A program made the translations under genes and the position numbers. The notes under the pieces are model-generated. The model had not been told where the DNA came from. It saw nothing but the letters and a program-made list of their open reading frames with translations, and did not search any database. From Roseovarius amoyensis (GTDB lineage: Bacteria; Pseudomonadota; Alphaproteobacteria; Rhodobacterales; Rhodobacteraceae), in the NCBI RefSeq assembly GCF_003260265.1, contig NZ_QITQ01000026.1, positions 1 through 36,775 of the forward strand: DNA of 36,775 nt. The letters run 5' to 3'. This document shows positions 15,518 to 30,941 of this stretch, in pieces. Every line of letters starts with the position of its first letter. Within the stretch, counting starts at the first letter, position 1.

Positions 15518-16236
15518 TCTGAAACAAGGTCCTTCAATTCGGCCATCGCCGTGTCCAGCCGGGCGGCATCGCTGCCGCGGATCACCAGTTGGGTGCCAAA
15601 TGCGCCCTCGCGTTGAAACGGGTATGACCCCATCGACAGGTCTGGATAACGCGCCGCAAGGTCGCGCAGCGGGGCGGCGACATCACCCTCGGGGCGCATC
15701 ACCGTCAGGGATTGCGACAGCACCGGCGCGCCGCCCGTCAGGCGTGGCAGCAGGCCCTGCAGCATCGCCTCGAAGATCGCCGGCACCCCGGCCATGACAT
15801 GCACGTTCTTCAGGCTGAAGCCGGGGGCGATGCTGATCGGGTTGTCGATCAGTTCCGCCCCATCGGGAATGCGCGCCATGCGCAGGCGGGCTTCGTTCAG
15901 TTTCTGCCCGGTGCGGGCATAATGGGCCTCGAGCAATGCGCGCGCATCATCGCGCACGCCGATAGGTGCGCCCAGGGCGCGCGCCACGTTATCGGCGGTG
16001 ATGTCGTCATGGGTGGGGCCGATCCCGCCAGAGGTAAAGACATGGGTATAGGTGGCGGATAGCTCTCTCACCGCGTTGACGATCGCGTCGGGATCATCCG
16101 CAATAACGCGGGCCTCGCGCAGGTTGATGCCGTGACCGGTCAGCGCCTTGGCCAGGTAATGCAGGTTGGAATCGCGGGTTCGGCCGGAAAGGATTTCGTC
16201 CCCGATGACAAGCATGGCGGCGGTGGGGTTTGACAT
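15514..16236 (-). CDS. CinA-like molybdopterin-binding (MoaB/MogA-fold) protein
   Basis: A 240-residue protein consisting of the CinA N-terminal molybdopterin-binding domain only: MLVIGDEILSGRTRDSN at the N-terminus and the TSGGIGPTHDDIT loop (about 68-80). The C-terminal nicotinamide-nucleotide amidase domain of full-length CinA is absent. Stand-alone forms are common in alphaproteobacteria and their role is not settled. The ATG at 16236 is chosen because it directly precedes the fold; an upstream ATG at 16296 would overlap divergent sfsA. It is the first gene of a five-gene run and shares a 48-base region with sfsA. Confidence 0.88.
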   Translation of the reverse strand: MSNPTAAMLVIGDEILSGRTRDSNLHYLAKALTGHGINLREARVIADDPDAIVNAVRELSATYTHVFTSGGIGPTHDDITADNVARALGAPIGVRDDARALLEAHYARTGQKLNEARLRMARIPDGAELIDNPISIAPGFSLKNVHVMAGVPAIFEAMLQGLLPRLTGGAPVLSQSLTVMRPEGDVAAPLRDLAARYPDLSMGSYPFQREGAFGTQLVIRGSDAARLDTAMAELKDLVSE

Positions 16237-16284
16237 GTGCGGGCTTTCTTGAACGGGTCTCCCTGTCGGTATAGGCCGGGTTTC
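16237..16284 (+). promoter_or_regulatory. Divergent cinA-like / sfsA intergenic region with candidate sfsA promoter
   Basis: On the plus strand TTGAAC (16249-16254), a 15-base spacer and TATAGG (16270-16275) form a candidate promoter. Initiation is expected about 16281-16284, at or within a few bases of the sfsA ATG at 16285. No ribosome site precedes that ATG. Confidence 0.4.
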
Positions 16285-16986
16285 ATGCGCTTTCAAACCC
16301 CGCTCGAACCTGCCATCCTAATCCGTCGCTACAAACGCTTCCTGGCCGACATCCAACTGCCCGACGGAACAGAGGCGGTGGCGCACTGCCCGAACCCCGG
16401 CTCGATGATGGGGCTGGCGACGCCCGGCACCCGTATCTGGGTCGAGCCCAACACCGACCCGCGCAAAAAGCTGAAATGGCGCTGGCGGCTGGTCGAGCAT
16501 GAAAGCGGCGATTTCACCTCTGTCGATACGGGCCTCGCCAACCGTTTGGTGAAAGAGGCGCTCATCGCCGGCGAGATCGCGGAATTCGCCGCCTATGACA
16601 CCATCCTGCCGGAGCAACGCTATGACGGGAAAAGCCGCATCGACTTTCTGCTGCGCCACGCCGGGCTGCCCGATGTCTATCTGGAGGTGAAATCGGTCAC
16701 GCTGTCGCGCACCCCCGGCCTGGCGGAGTTTCCCGACAGCGTGACCGCGCGCGGCGCGCGACACCTGGGCGCGCTGGCGCGGATGGCACAACAGGGGCAC
16801 CGGGCGGTGCTTCTGTATCTTGTCGGGCGCACCGATGCGCAATCGGTGACCGTCGCCGCCGATATCGACCCCGCGTATGCAAAGGCATTCACCGACGCCC
16901 GCGCCGCCGGGGTCGAGGTATTGGCCTACGGCACCCGGATTGCACCGCAGGGGGCCACGCTCGGGGCCGGATTGCCACTGGAATAG
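16285..16986 (+). CDS. sfsA: SfsA family DNA-binding / nuclease-fold protein
   Basis: SfsA, first named as a sugar fermentation stimulation protein, has an OB-like N-terminal domain and a restriction-endonuclease-like C-terminal fold; its cellular function remains uncertain. The 233-residue product shows family motifs: AHCPNPGSM (about 49-57), SRIDFLL and VYLEVKSVTL (the putative nuclease D...ExK core, about 115-141), and FPDSVTARGARHL. The ATG at 16285 begins the conserved MRFQTPLEPAILIRRYKRFLAD. The transcript may be leaderless. map follows after 70 bases on the same strand. Confidence 0.95.
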   Translation: MRFQTPLEPAILIRRYKRFLADIQLPDGTEAVAHCPNPGSMMGLATPGTRIWVEPNTDPRKKLKWRWRLVEHESGDFTSVDTGLANRLVKEALIAGEIAEFAAYDTILPEQRYDGKSRIDFLLRHAGLPDVYLEVKSVTLSRTPGLAEFPDSVTARGARHLGALARMAQQGHRAVLLYLVGRTDAQSVTVAADIDPAYAKAFTDARAAGVEVLAYGTRIAPQGATLGAGLPLE

Positions 16987-17056
16987 ACGCTCGCCTCTGG
17001 CCCTCAGGCCGGTTTCTCCCTAAATAGGGGGGATGAAACGGCTATTGGGGCGCGAC

Positions 17057-17911
17057 GTGAACGAGCAGCACCGCGGACGTCAGACACGAGACGGTATCCG
17101 CATCCACGAGACAGAAGATTTTGCCGGCATGCACAAGGCCGGGGAACTGGCGGCGCGCATCCTCGATGCGATGGCCGAACATATTCACCCCGGCCAGACC
17201 ACCGGAGAGCTTGACCGTATCATCGAGGAAATGGTCAACGACGCTGGCGCAAAGTCGGCCACCATCGGCTATAAGGGCTATCGCCACGCCAGCTGTATCA
17301 GCGTCAACCATGTCGTCTGCCACGGCATCCCCGGCAGCAAGCTTCCCAAATGGAAGAACGATACACACCCACGCACGGATGACACGCTGAAAGACGGCGA
17401 CATCCTGAACATCGACGTCACCGTGATCGTCGATGGCTGGTATGGCGACACCAGCCGGATGTACGTGGCCGGCACGCCCAAACCCTATGCAGTCAGGCTT
17501 ATGCAGGTGACCCATGACAGCCTGATGAAGGGGATCGAGGCGGTTCGTCCCGGCAACACTTTCGGCGATATCGGCCATGCCATCCAGACCTATGTCGAAG
17601 AACAGAAGATGAGCGTGGTGCGCGATTTCTGCGGTCACGGGCTGGGGCGGGTCTTTCACGCACCGCCCAACGTGCTGCATTATGGCCGCCCCGGCACCGG
17701 CCCGGTGCTGGAAGAAGGGATGTTCTTTACCATCGAGCCGATGGTCAATCTTGGCCGCCCCGAAACCAAGGTGCTGGCCGATGAATGGACCGCCGTGACC
17801 CGCGACAAGTCGCTTTCGGCGCAGTTCGAGCATTCCATCGGGGTAACGGCGGACGGCGCCGAGATATTCACCCTGTCGCCCGCCGGACGGTTCCACCCGA
17901 CCTGGGGGTGA
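17057..17911 (+). CDS. map: Type I methionine aminopeptidase
   Basis: Removes the initiator methionine from nascent proteins. The 284-residue product (from the GTG at 17057) has all five metal ligands D120, D131, H194, E227 and E258 and the catalytic H89 in VVCHG. Compared with the E. coli form it has a short insertion (about 95-108, LPKWKNDTHPR) before LKDGDILNID. The GTG has GGGGCG upstream at good spacing. An in-frame ATG at 17033 lies directly against an AGGGGGG run with almost no spacing and would add 8 residues; either could be used. It is followed by a strong terminator. Confidence 0.95.
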   Translation: MNEQHRGRQTRDGIRIHETEDFAGMHKAGELAARILDAMAEHIHPGQTTGELDRIIEEMVNDAGAKSATIGYKGYRHASCISVNHVVCHGIPGSKLPKWKNDTHPRTDDTLKDGDILNIDVTVIVDGWYGDTSRMYVAGTPKPYAVRLMQVTHDSLMKGIEAVRPGNTFGDIGHAIQTYVEEQKMSVVRDFCGHGLGRVFHAPPNVLHYGRPGTGPVLEEGMFFTIEPMVNLGRPETKVLADEWTAVTRDKSLSAQFEHSIGVTADGAEIFTLSPAGRFHPTWG

Positions 17912-17962
17912 CAGGGCGGGTGAGGCTGACAGGCTTTCGGCCGGTTCCCGGTAAATGACAAC

Positions 17963-17997
17963 GGCCCCGGCGACAGCTTGTCACCGGGGCCTTTTTT
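17963..17997 (+). terminator. Intrinsic terminator of map
   Basis: GGCCCCGG paired with CCGGGGCC, extended by GACA/TGTC across one mismatch, is followed by TTTTTT (17992-17997). This is a strong rho-independent terminator on the plus strand. Confidence 0.9.
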
Positions 17998-18037
17998 CTT
18001 GCTTTCCTGCGCCCGCGGGTGCGAGCCAGGCAATCGG

Positions 18038-19345
18038 TCAGAGGAACGTCAGGCCGATCGAGATGATGATGCCCGACAGGATCAGGTGCACCATGCAAAA
18101 GCCCATGATGTCCTTGGCCCGCAGGCCGGCAATGCCAAGGATCGGCAGCGCCCAGAACGGCTGTACCATGTTGGTCCAGGCATCCCCCCAGGCGACGGCC
18201 ATGGAGGCGCGGGCGAGATCGGCGCCAAGAGCCTCTGCCGCGGGCAGGATCACCGGGGCCTGCACGGCCCACTGACCACCACCCGAAGGCACGAAGAAGT
18301 TGACGATCCCGGCCGAGATGAAGGTCCAGAACGGCAGCGAGTAGGATGAAGCCAGCCCAACCAGCCCTTCGGAGATGCTGGCGGCAAGGCCCGATTTCAC
18401 CATGATCGCCATGATGCCCGCGTAGAAGGGGAACTGGATCACGATCCCCGCGCCGCCCTTGACCGCTTCGTTGAGGGCGTTGAGCAGGTTTCGCGGGCTG
18501 CCGTGCAGCAGGATCGCCAGCGTCAGGAACAGGAAGTTGATGACGTTGAGCGACAGGCCGCTGCCAGAGGCGAAATGCTGGATCAGCCAGACAAGGCCTG
18601 CAACCCCCAGGAGGATGGACAGCACATAGCTGTTTTCCATCTTTTCGGCGGGGGTGGTGGATTGGGGTTTCGTATCGTCGTCCCTGGCCAGAAGTGCGGG
18701 ATCGACAAGAACCGTATCTTTTTCGCTCGGCATCATCGCGCGGTTCACGAACGGCACGACGATAAAGAGTGCCACGACAATGGCGAGGTTATAGAACGAA
18801 AAGATCGTCTGCGATGTGGGCACGATGCCGGTTACATCGACGAACGGGTGCCCCTCGGTCGCAATGGAAAGCGGGATAGACCCGGCGAGCCCGCCATGCC
18901 AGACGATGAAGCCCGAATAGGCCGAGGCCACCAGCAGGCGATAATCGACACGAATGGTGCGCGCCAGCTCACGGGCAAAGAGTGCGCCCACGACGAGGCC
19001 GAAACCCCAGTTGATCCAAGACGCGGCAAGCGAGACAACGCTGACCAGCAGGATTGCGCCGCCCGGGCTTCCCGCCATTCCGGCAAGGGCCGAAAGACCG
19101 CGGCGCACCAGCGGCGTCGAGGCCATCATGTAGCCCGTGACCAGCACCAGCAGCATCTGCATCGAAAAGGACAGCAGCGACCAGAAGCCATCGCCCCACA
19201 TGGTGACGACTTCAAGCGGGCCGCTCCCCTGGGTCAGCACGGCGGCAAGGCCGGCGACAAGGGTAAGAACCAGCACAAACACGAACGGGTCGGGAAGATA
19301 ACGGTCAACAAGGCGGACCATAGGGCGCGACAAGAAACCAAGCAT
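18038..19345 (-). CDS. Short-chain fatty acid transporter, AtoE/TIGR00366 type
   Basis: A 435-residue polytopic inner-membrane protein of the AtoE family, predicted to take up short-chain fatty acids such as acetoacetate or butyrate. It begins LGFLSRPMVRLVDRYLPDPFVFVLVLT, the family N-terminus. About ten to twelve hydrophobic segments follow, along with the characteristic INWGFGLVVGALFARELAR, AYSGFIVWHGGLAGSIPL and PSGGGQWAVQAPVILPAA motifs. The start is clear: ATG at 19345 with AGGAGGAGG at ideal spacing. No thiolase or CoA-transferase genes are adjacent, so the pathway is not shown here. It is monocistronic between map and rpoC. Confidence 0.9.
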   Translation of the reverse strand: MLGFLSRPMVRLVDRYLPDPFVFVLVLTLVAGLAAVLTQGSGPLEVVTMWGDGFWSLLSFSMQMLLVLVTGYMMASTPLVRRGLSALAGMAGSPGGAILLVSVVSLAASWINWGFGLVVGALFARELARTIRVDYRLLVASAYSGFIVWHGGLAGSIPLSIATEGHPFVDVTGIVPTSQTIFSFYNLAIVVALFIVVPFVNRAMMPSEKDTVLVDPALLARDDDTKPQSTTPAEKMENSYVLSILLGVAGLVWLIQHFASGSGLSLNVINFLFLTLAILLHGSPRNLLNALNEAVKGGAGIVIQFPFYAGIMAIMVKSGLAASISEGLVGLASSYSLPFWTFISAGIVNFFVPSGGGQWAVQAPVILPAAEALGADLARASMAVAWGDAWTNMVQPFWALPILGIAGLRAKDIMGFCMVHLILSGIIISIGLTFL

Positions 19346-19387
19346 CGGAACCTCCTCCTGTTCCATAAGAAGTTGACGCGGTGCCGA

Positions 19388-19422
19388 TATGTACCATTTC
19401 CGGTGGCTAGTCGGCAAGCCAC
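19388..19422 (-). promoter_or_regulatory. Candidate promoter with operator-like inverted repeat upstream of the AtoE gene
   Basis: On the minus strand TTGCCG (19417-19412), an 18-base spacer and TACATA (19393-19388) form a candidate promoter. The inverted repeat GTGGCT (19403-19408) / AGCCAC (19417-19422) overlaps the -35 and spacer, where a regulator could block RNA polymerase. The evidence is by eye only. Confidence 0.35.
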
Positions 19423-19458
19423 TACCATATGTTGCCGCAACAACGACAGGGAGCATGC

Positions 19459-19486
19459 AAAAAAGGCCCCGCCGGATGGCGGGGCC
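19459..19486 (-). terminator. Intrinsic terminator of rpoC
   Basis: On the minus strand a perfect 9-bp stem GGCCCCGCC / GGCGGGGCC with a 4-base loop is followed by TTTTTT (19464-19459). It closes the rpoBC transcript about 28 bases after the rpoC stop. Confidence 0.92.
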
Positions 19487-19514
19487 TTTCCCTGTCTTTT
19501 CTTGAAAGCGTGCC

Positions 19515-23767
<4,253 letters not shown>

Positions 23768-23768
<1 letters not shown>

Positions 23769-24129
23769 TAGGAGTCCTTTCCAGGCTCAGGGCAATTGAA
23801 CTCATAATAGTTCTGCCCGAAGTAATTGAACGCGTGTTTGAGTTGCGTTTTGTCGGCCGTGCTGCCTTTAGGCAAGCCGCACATTTCGTTCGCTGCAACC
23901 AACGCCTTCTGCTCTGGGTTTGAAACAAAGTGCATCGTGTCAACAGTCAGTGGCGTGCTCCGATCAGGTCGTGGGTTCCAATGAGGAGCGGGTTCCCATT
24001 CGCGCACTAAAGATAACTTTCCGTCAGGCGACAAACGAAAATCGCGCCCCTCATCGTAATCCGTAACTGTTACGGCACAGCCGGAAACGAAGGACGCAGC
24101 GGCAACAACTGGAGCAAGCCCAATCATTT

Positions 24130-24133
<4 letters not shown>
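23768..24133 (-). CDS. Small lipoprotein of unknown function between rpoB and rpoC
   Basis: A 121-residue product with a classical lipoprotein signal: [19 protein letters not shown], hydrophobic core and lipobox VSGC with the lipid-carrying C19. The mature part (about 102 residues) is polar and rich in aromatic and proline residues ([14 protein letters not shown]). It has two further cysteines, C85 and C114, that could pair. I recognise no family. The start is GTG at 24133, whose GTGA overlaps the rpoB stop by 4 bases; ATG at 24127 is the alternative. The SD-like GGAGGAGGAAGA lies in the rpoB tail. Its TAA overlaps the rpoC ATG. GC is about 53% against roughly 60-68% in sampled rpoB lines. 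An envelope role is inferred from the lipobox. Confidence 0.82.
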
Positions 24134-28266
<4,133 letters not shown>

Positions 28267-28341
28267 GGGGTACGCGCGTCCTTGTCTGGTTCTCGCGCCA
28301 CCGTTCGGGCTGGGACGGGCCCGGCGACGGCGCAGACTGGG

Positions 28342-28405
28342 GGTCAGTGCGGATCCATTCCTGAGGCGTTGCCCATAACGCCTCGCTCGATCCGCCGGGC
28401 TGACC
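28342..28405 (-). repeat. Three-tier inverted repeat in the rpoB leader
   Basis: Plus-strand arms pair in order: GGTCAG (28342-28347) with CTGACC (28400-28405), GCGGATC (28349-28355) with GATCCGC (28389-28395), and GAGGCGTT (28363-28370) with AACGCCTC (28377-28384). All 21 pairs are perfect, with small internal loops and a 6-base apex. The fold is a long RNA stem in the rpoB leader. Confidence 0.7.
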
Positions 28406-28407
28406 TT

Positions 28408-28435
28408 CCGAAACGTGCAGCACCTGCACGTTCGG
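28408..28435 (-). repeat. Perfect hairpin with one bulge in the rpoB leader
   Basis: CCG plus AACGTGCAG (28408-28410, 28412-28420) pairs with CTGCACGTT plus CGG (28424-28432, 28433-28435). The loop is CAC and there is one bulged base at 28411: 12 base pairs in all. In the transcript it is the first of the two hairpins. Confidence 0.7.
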
Positions 28436-28473
28436 GAAGAGCATCCCGATTGGGGGGGTATCGTGTCGTCAGA

Positions 28474-29559
28474 TCATGCGACCGCCTCCGCCCTGTTGCC
28501 ACCAGCGGCCGCCCCAAGGCGGGCCTCGATCCCGCGCCATGCGGACAAAACGCTTTCCTCGAAGCGTTCGCGCGAATAGCGGCGCGAAATGACGTCCGAC
28601 GCGGTCTTGCGCATCGTATCCAGCCGCGCCGGGTCGCGGTCGTATTCGGCCACGGTCGCGCGCACCGCCTCGATCAGGGCCGGGAAATCCGAATCCGGCA
28701 CCTTGATGCCGGTCTCGGCGGAGAAATACTCTTCGCCGCCCACGCCGGCATAGCCGATCACGATGCAGCCCGCCTTCATCGCCTCTGCCGGCGGCAGACC
28801 GAACCCCTCGCGTTGCGAGAACGACAGGAACACCAGCGAGTCGCGGAACATCCCGACCAGTTGCTCGGGCGCAAGGCCCGACATCTCGACGATTTCCCAG
28901 CCTTGCAGCTCGGGCAGGTCCCGCAGGGCCGCAACGACGAACGCCGCCTCTTCGGGCCGCTTGCGCGGCATAAAGGCGATCTGGCGCTTCTTGCCCTGCG
29001 CATAGGCCAAGCCGGGCTGCGCGACATGCAGCGTGATCCGTTCTGCCGGGGCATCCATGACGTGTTTCAATGCCGCGGCGCTGGCCTCGGACGTGGCGAA
29101 GCCCGCCGCGACACGGCCAAACGCGGCGCCGTCGTCATCCCAGTGGCGCGCCAGCGCCAGCCCCTGCGCATCCTGCGCCGCCAGCACAATCCGGTTGTCG
29201 GGATAGACGCGCGCGACCTCGGTCAGGCAGAATTCGGGCGAAACGAACACGTCGTCGGGGCGGGGACGGCGCAGCGCGTTGACCGCGTGGCCCAGGCGCG
29301 CCGACCATCCCGAAAATTTCTTTTTCAGCCGCGTCAGGCGCCGTTCGAACGGGTTGATCAGCGACGCCAGCGCCGGGTCGTGATAGGCCGGGCCGTCATA
29401 GGGCCAGAAATCATAGGCATAGCCCTGGCTGGCATAGACCGGCGCGGCATCATAGCCGGCGCCGCGCAGCACGCTCACGATCTGCAACAGCACGTTTATC
29501 CCGCCGACGGGCGCGGACGCCTCGGGCAGGGGAAACAGGTATGTGCGGCTACTCGTCAT
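28474..29559 (-). CDS. Glycosyltransferase (GT4-like) between rplL and rpoB
   Basis: A 361-residue cytoplasmic or membrane-associated glycosyltransferase of GT-B fold. The N-terminal part has PVGGINVLLQIVSVLRGAGYDA, the glycine-rich loop typical of group 1 enzymes. The C-terminal nucleotide-sugar domain has SLVFLSFSQREGFGLPPAEAMKAGCIVIGYAGVGG, with the EGFGLPPAEAM signature of family 4. Donor and acceptor are unknown. The ATG at 29559 is chosen because the frame further upstream would run through the rplL terminator hairpin at 29626-29646. It is followed by the rpoB leader. Codon use looks like its neighbours. Confidence 0.85.
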   Translation of the reverse strand: MTSSRTYLFPLPEASAPVGGINVLLQIVSVLRGAGYDAAPVYASQGYAYDFWPYDGPAYHDPALASLINPFERRLTRLKKKFSGWSARLGHAVNALRRPRPDDVFVSPEFCLTEVARVYPDNRIVLAAQDAQGLALARHWDDDGAAFGRVAAGFATSEASAAALKHVMDAPAERITLHVAQPGLAYAQGKKRQIAFMPRKRPEEAAFVVAALRDLPELQGWEIVEMSGLAPEQLVGMFRDSLVFLSFSQREGFGLPPAEAMKAGCIVIGYAGVGGEEYFSAETGIKVPDSDFPALIEAVRATVAEYDRDPARLDTMRKTASDVISRRYSRERFEESVLSAWRGIEARLGAAAGGNRAEAVA

Positions 29560-29625
29560 GGGTCTTGCGTCGTTCCCCTTGCCCCGCCCGGAACCCCGTG
29601 TCCGATGAGAGGTCTTCTCAAGCAC

Positions 29626-29646
29626 AAAAAAACGCCGTAGCGTTTT
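29626..29646 (-). terminator. Second terminator after rplL
   Basis: On the minus strand AAAACGC, loop TACG, GCGTTTT and three more T bases (seven in a row) form a small but typical intrinsic terminator. It lies 17 bases after the first hairpin. Confidence 0.75.
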
Positions 29647-29662
29647 GTACAAACGTCTTGTG

Positions 29663-29697
29663 CCGGCGGCGCGGGACGTTTGGCCCCGCGCCGCCGG
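29663..29697 (-). terminator. First hairpin after rplL
   Basis: CCGGCGGCGCGGG pairs perfectly with CCCGCGCCGCCGG (13 bp, 9-base loop) immediately after the rplL stop. There is no T-run directly after it. It may protect the rplJL mRNA or act with the second terminator as a partial stop before the glycosyltransferase and rpoB. Confidence 0.7.
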
Positions 29698-29703
29698 TTA
29701 TTG

Positions 29704-30087
29704 TCACTTGAGCTCGACTTCGGCGCCGGCTGCTTCCAGCTTGCCTTTGAGCTCTTCGGCTTCCTCTTTGGAAACCTGTTCCTTGACGGCTTTGCCGCCG
29801 GCCTCGACCAGTTCCTTGGCTTCTTTCAGGCCAAGACCGGTGATCGCGCGGACCTCTTTGATGACGTTAATCTTCGACGCGCCGGCCGATTTCAGGATCA
29901 CGTCGAATTCGGTCTGCTCTTCGGCAGCACCGCCACCGGCACCGCCGTCGGCAGCACCAGCAACCATCACAGCGCCGCCGGCGGCGGGCTCGATGCCGTA
30001 CTCATCCTTAAGGATGGTTTTCAGTTCTTGTGCCTCGAGAAGGGTCAGACCCACGATCTCTTCGGCCAGTTTTTTCAGATCAGCCAT
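29704..30087 (-). CDS. rplL: Ribosomal protein L7/L12
   Basis: The 127-residue stalk protein of the 50S subunit, which recruits translation factors. It has the N-terminal dimerisation domain ([26 protein letters not shown]), a glycine/alanine-rich hinge (about 36-56) and the C-terminal factor-binding domain [35 protein letters not shown]. The ATG at 30087 has GGAAAGAG upstream. It lies 75 bases after rplJ and is followed by two tandem hairpins. Confidence 0.99.
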   Translation of the reverse strand: MADLKKLAEEIVGLTLLEAQELKTILKDEYGIEPAAGGAVMVAGAADGGAGGGAAEEQTEFDVILKSAGASKINVIKEVRAITGLGLKEAKELVEAGGKAVKEQVSKEEAEELKGKLEAAGAEVELK

Positions 30088-30162
30088 TTTTCAGCTCTTT
30101 CCGTTTGTAAGATGTGTTCCAACGTCGGGCGGGCAGCCCAAACGCGGATCGTTCCAGTTGCC

Positions 30163-30681
30163 TTATGCCGCTTCGGCCTTCTCTTCGATGGTCGAGAGAA
30201 TGCCCGCGATATTCGCGCCCGGCGCGCCAATGGCCCCGGCAATGTTCGCGGCAGGTGCACCGATGCAGCTTGCGATCTGAGCAATAAGCTCTTCGCGCGA
30301 GGGCATCTTCGACACCGCCTCGACACCGCCACGATCCAGCGCCGTCTCACCCATTGCACCGCCAAGGATTTCAAACTTGGGATTGTCCTTGGCGAACTTC
30401 TCGGCGATCCGGGCGGCTGCCACGGGGTCTTCCGAGAAGGTGAGCACGGTCATGCCCGAGAGGTATTCGGCAATGCTTTCGCACGGCTTGCCCTCAAGGG
30501 CGATCCTGGCGAGCCTGTTCTTGGCGACGCGCACGGAAGCCTCCGCATCGCGCGCACGCGCACGAAGGTCCTGCATTTCGGCAACTGTAAGACCCGCATA
30601 GTGGGCAACCACTACGACGCCAGAGCTTTCAAAGATCTGGCCGAGTTCCTCGACCACTTTCTCTTTCTGGGCTCTATCCAC
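30163..30681 (-). CDS. rplJ: Ribosomal protein L10
   Basis: The 172-residue base of the ribosomal stalk, which binds L7/L12 dimers through its C-terminal helix ([16 protein letters not shown]) and 23S rRNA through the N-terminal domain. It starts at a GTG (30681) with GGAG 7 bases upstream. Free L10-L7/L12 complex represses the operon in many bacteria by binding the leader, and the upstream 260 bases are highly structured here. Confidence 0.99.
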   Translation of the reverse strand: MDRAQKEKVVEELGQIFESSGVVVVAHYAGLTVAEMQDLRARARDAEASVRVAKNRLARIALEGKPCESIAEYLSGMTVLTFSEDPVAAARIAEKFAKDNPKFEILGGAMGETALDRGGVEAVSKMPSREELIAQIASCIGAPAANIAGAIGAPGANIAGILSTIEEKAEAA

Positions 30682-30941
30682 AGTTTCACTCCAACAATGG
30701 AGGGGGTTTCCCCTCCGGCTCCTTGTTTTCCCCGGGGTATTTTCCGGAGTTCGGGTCCTTTTATCCGGGTCCCGAGACCAAGATCACCCGAGGGCGAACC
30801 CCGGCGTGACATCTCAAACTCGTTCCCCGTCTCAGGAAGGAATTAATGACCCGCATATCCGGGCCAACCCTCCGTCTCGGACAGGACGGGGCCGCTGACG
30901 GCCCCGCCATTCGCCCCGGGCCGAAACCCGGGACAAATTCC
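30682..30941 (-). promoter_or_regulatory. Structured rplJ leader (candidate L10 autoregulatory region)
   Basis: The 260-base region between rplA and rplJ holds several hairpins: GGAGGGG / CCCCTCC (30699-30716), six bases before the ribosome site; CTCCGG (30713-30718) / CCGGAG (30744-30749), which overlaps and competes with it; GGGGCCG / CGGCCCC (30888-30905); and CCCGGG / CCCGGG (30915-30932) near the rplA end. The last two could be a weak rplA terminator. Mutually exclusive stems at the ribosome site fit autogenous control by L10. A weak promoter-like pair (TTGGCC-16-TAATTC, near 30840-30870) is possible. Confidence 0.5.

Larger units (their letters stand above)
28267..28473 (-). promoter_or_regulatory. 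rpoB 5' leader with two adjacent long hairpins
   Basis: In these 207 bases I found no supported gene. The leader holds a 28-base hairpin (28408-28435) and a three-tier 64-base hairpin (28342-28405) only two bases apart; each is entered separately. In E. coli the rplL-rpoB space contains an attenuator and an RNase III site, so processing or attenuation is a natural but unproven explanation. No clear promoter was seen. Confidence 0.55.
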
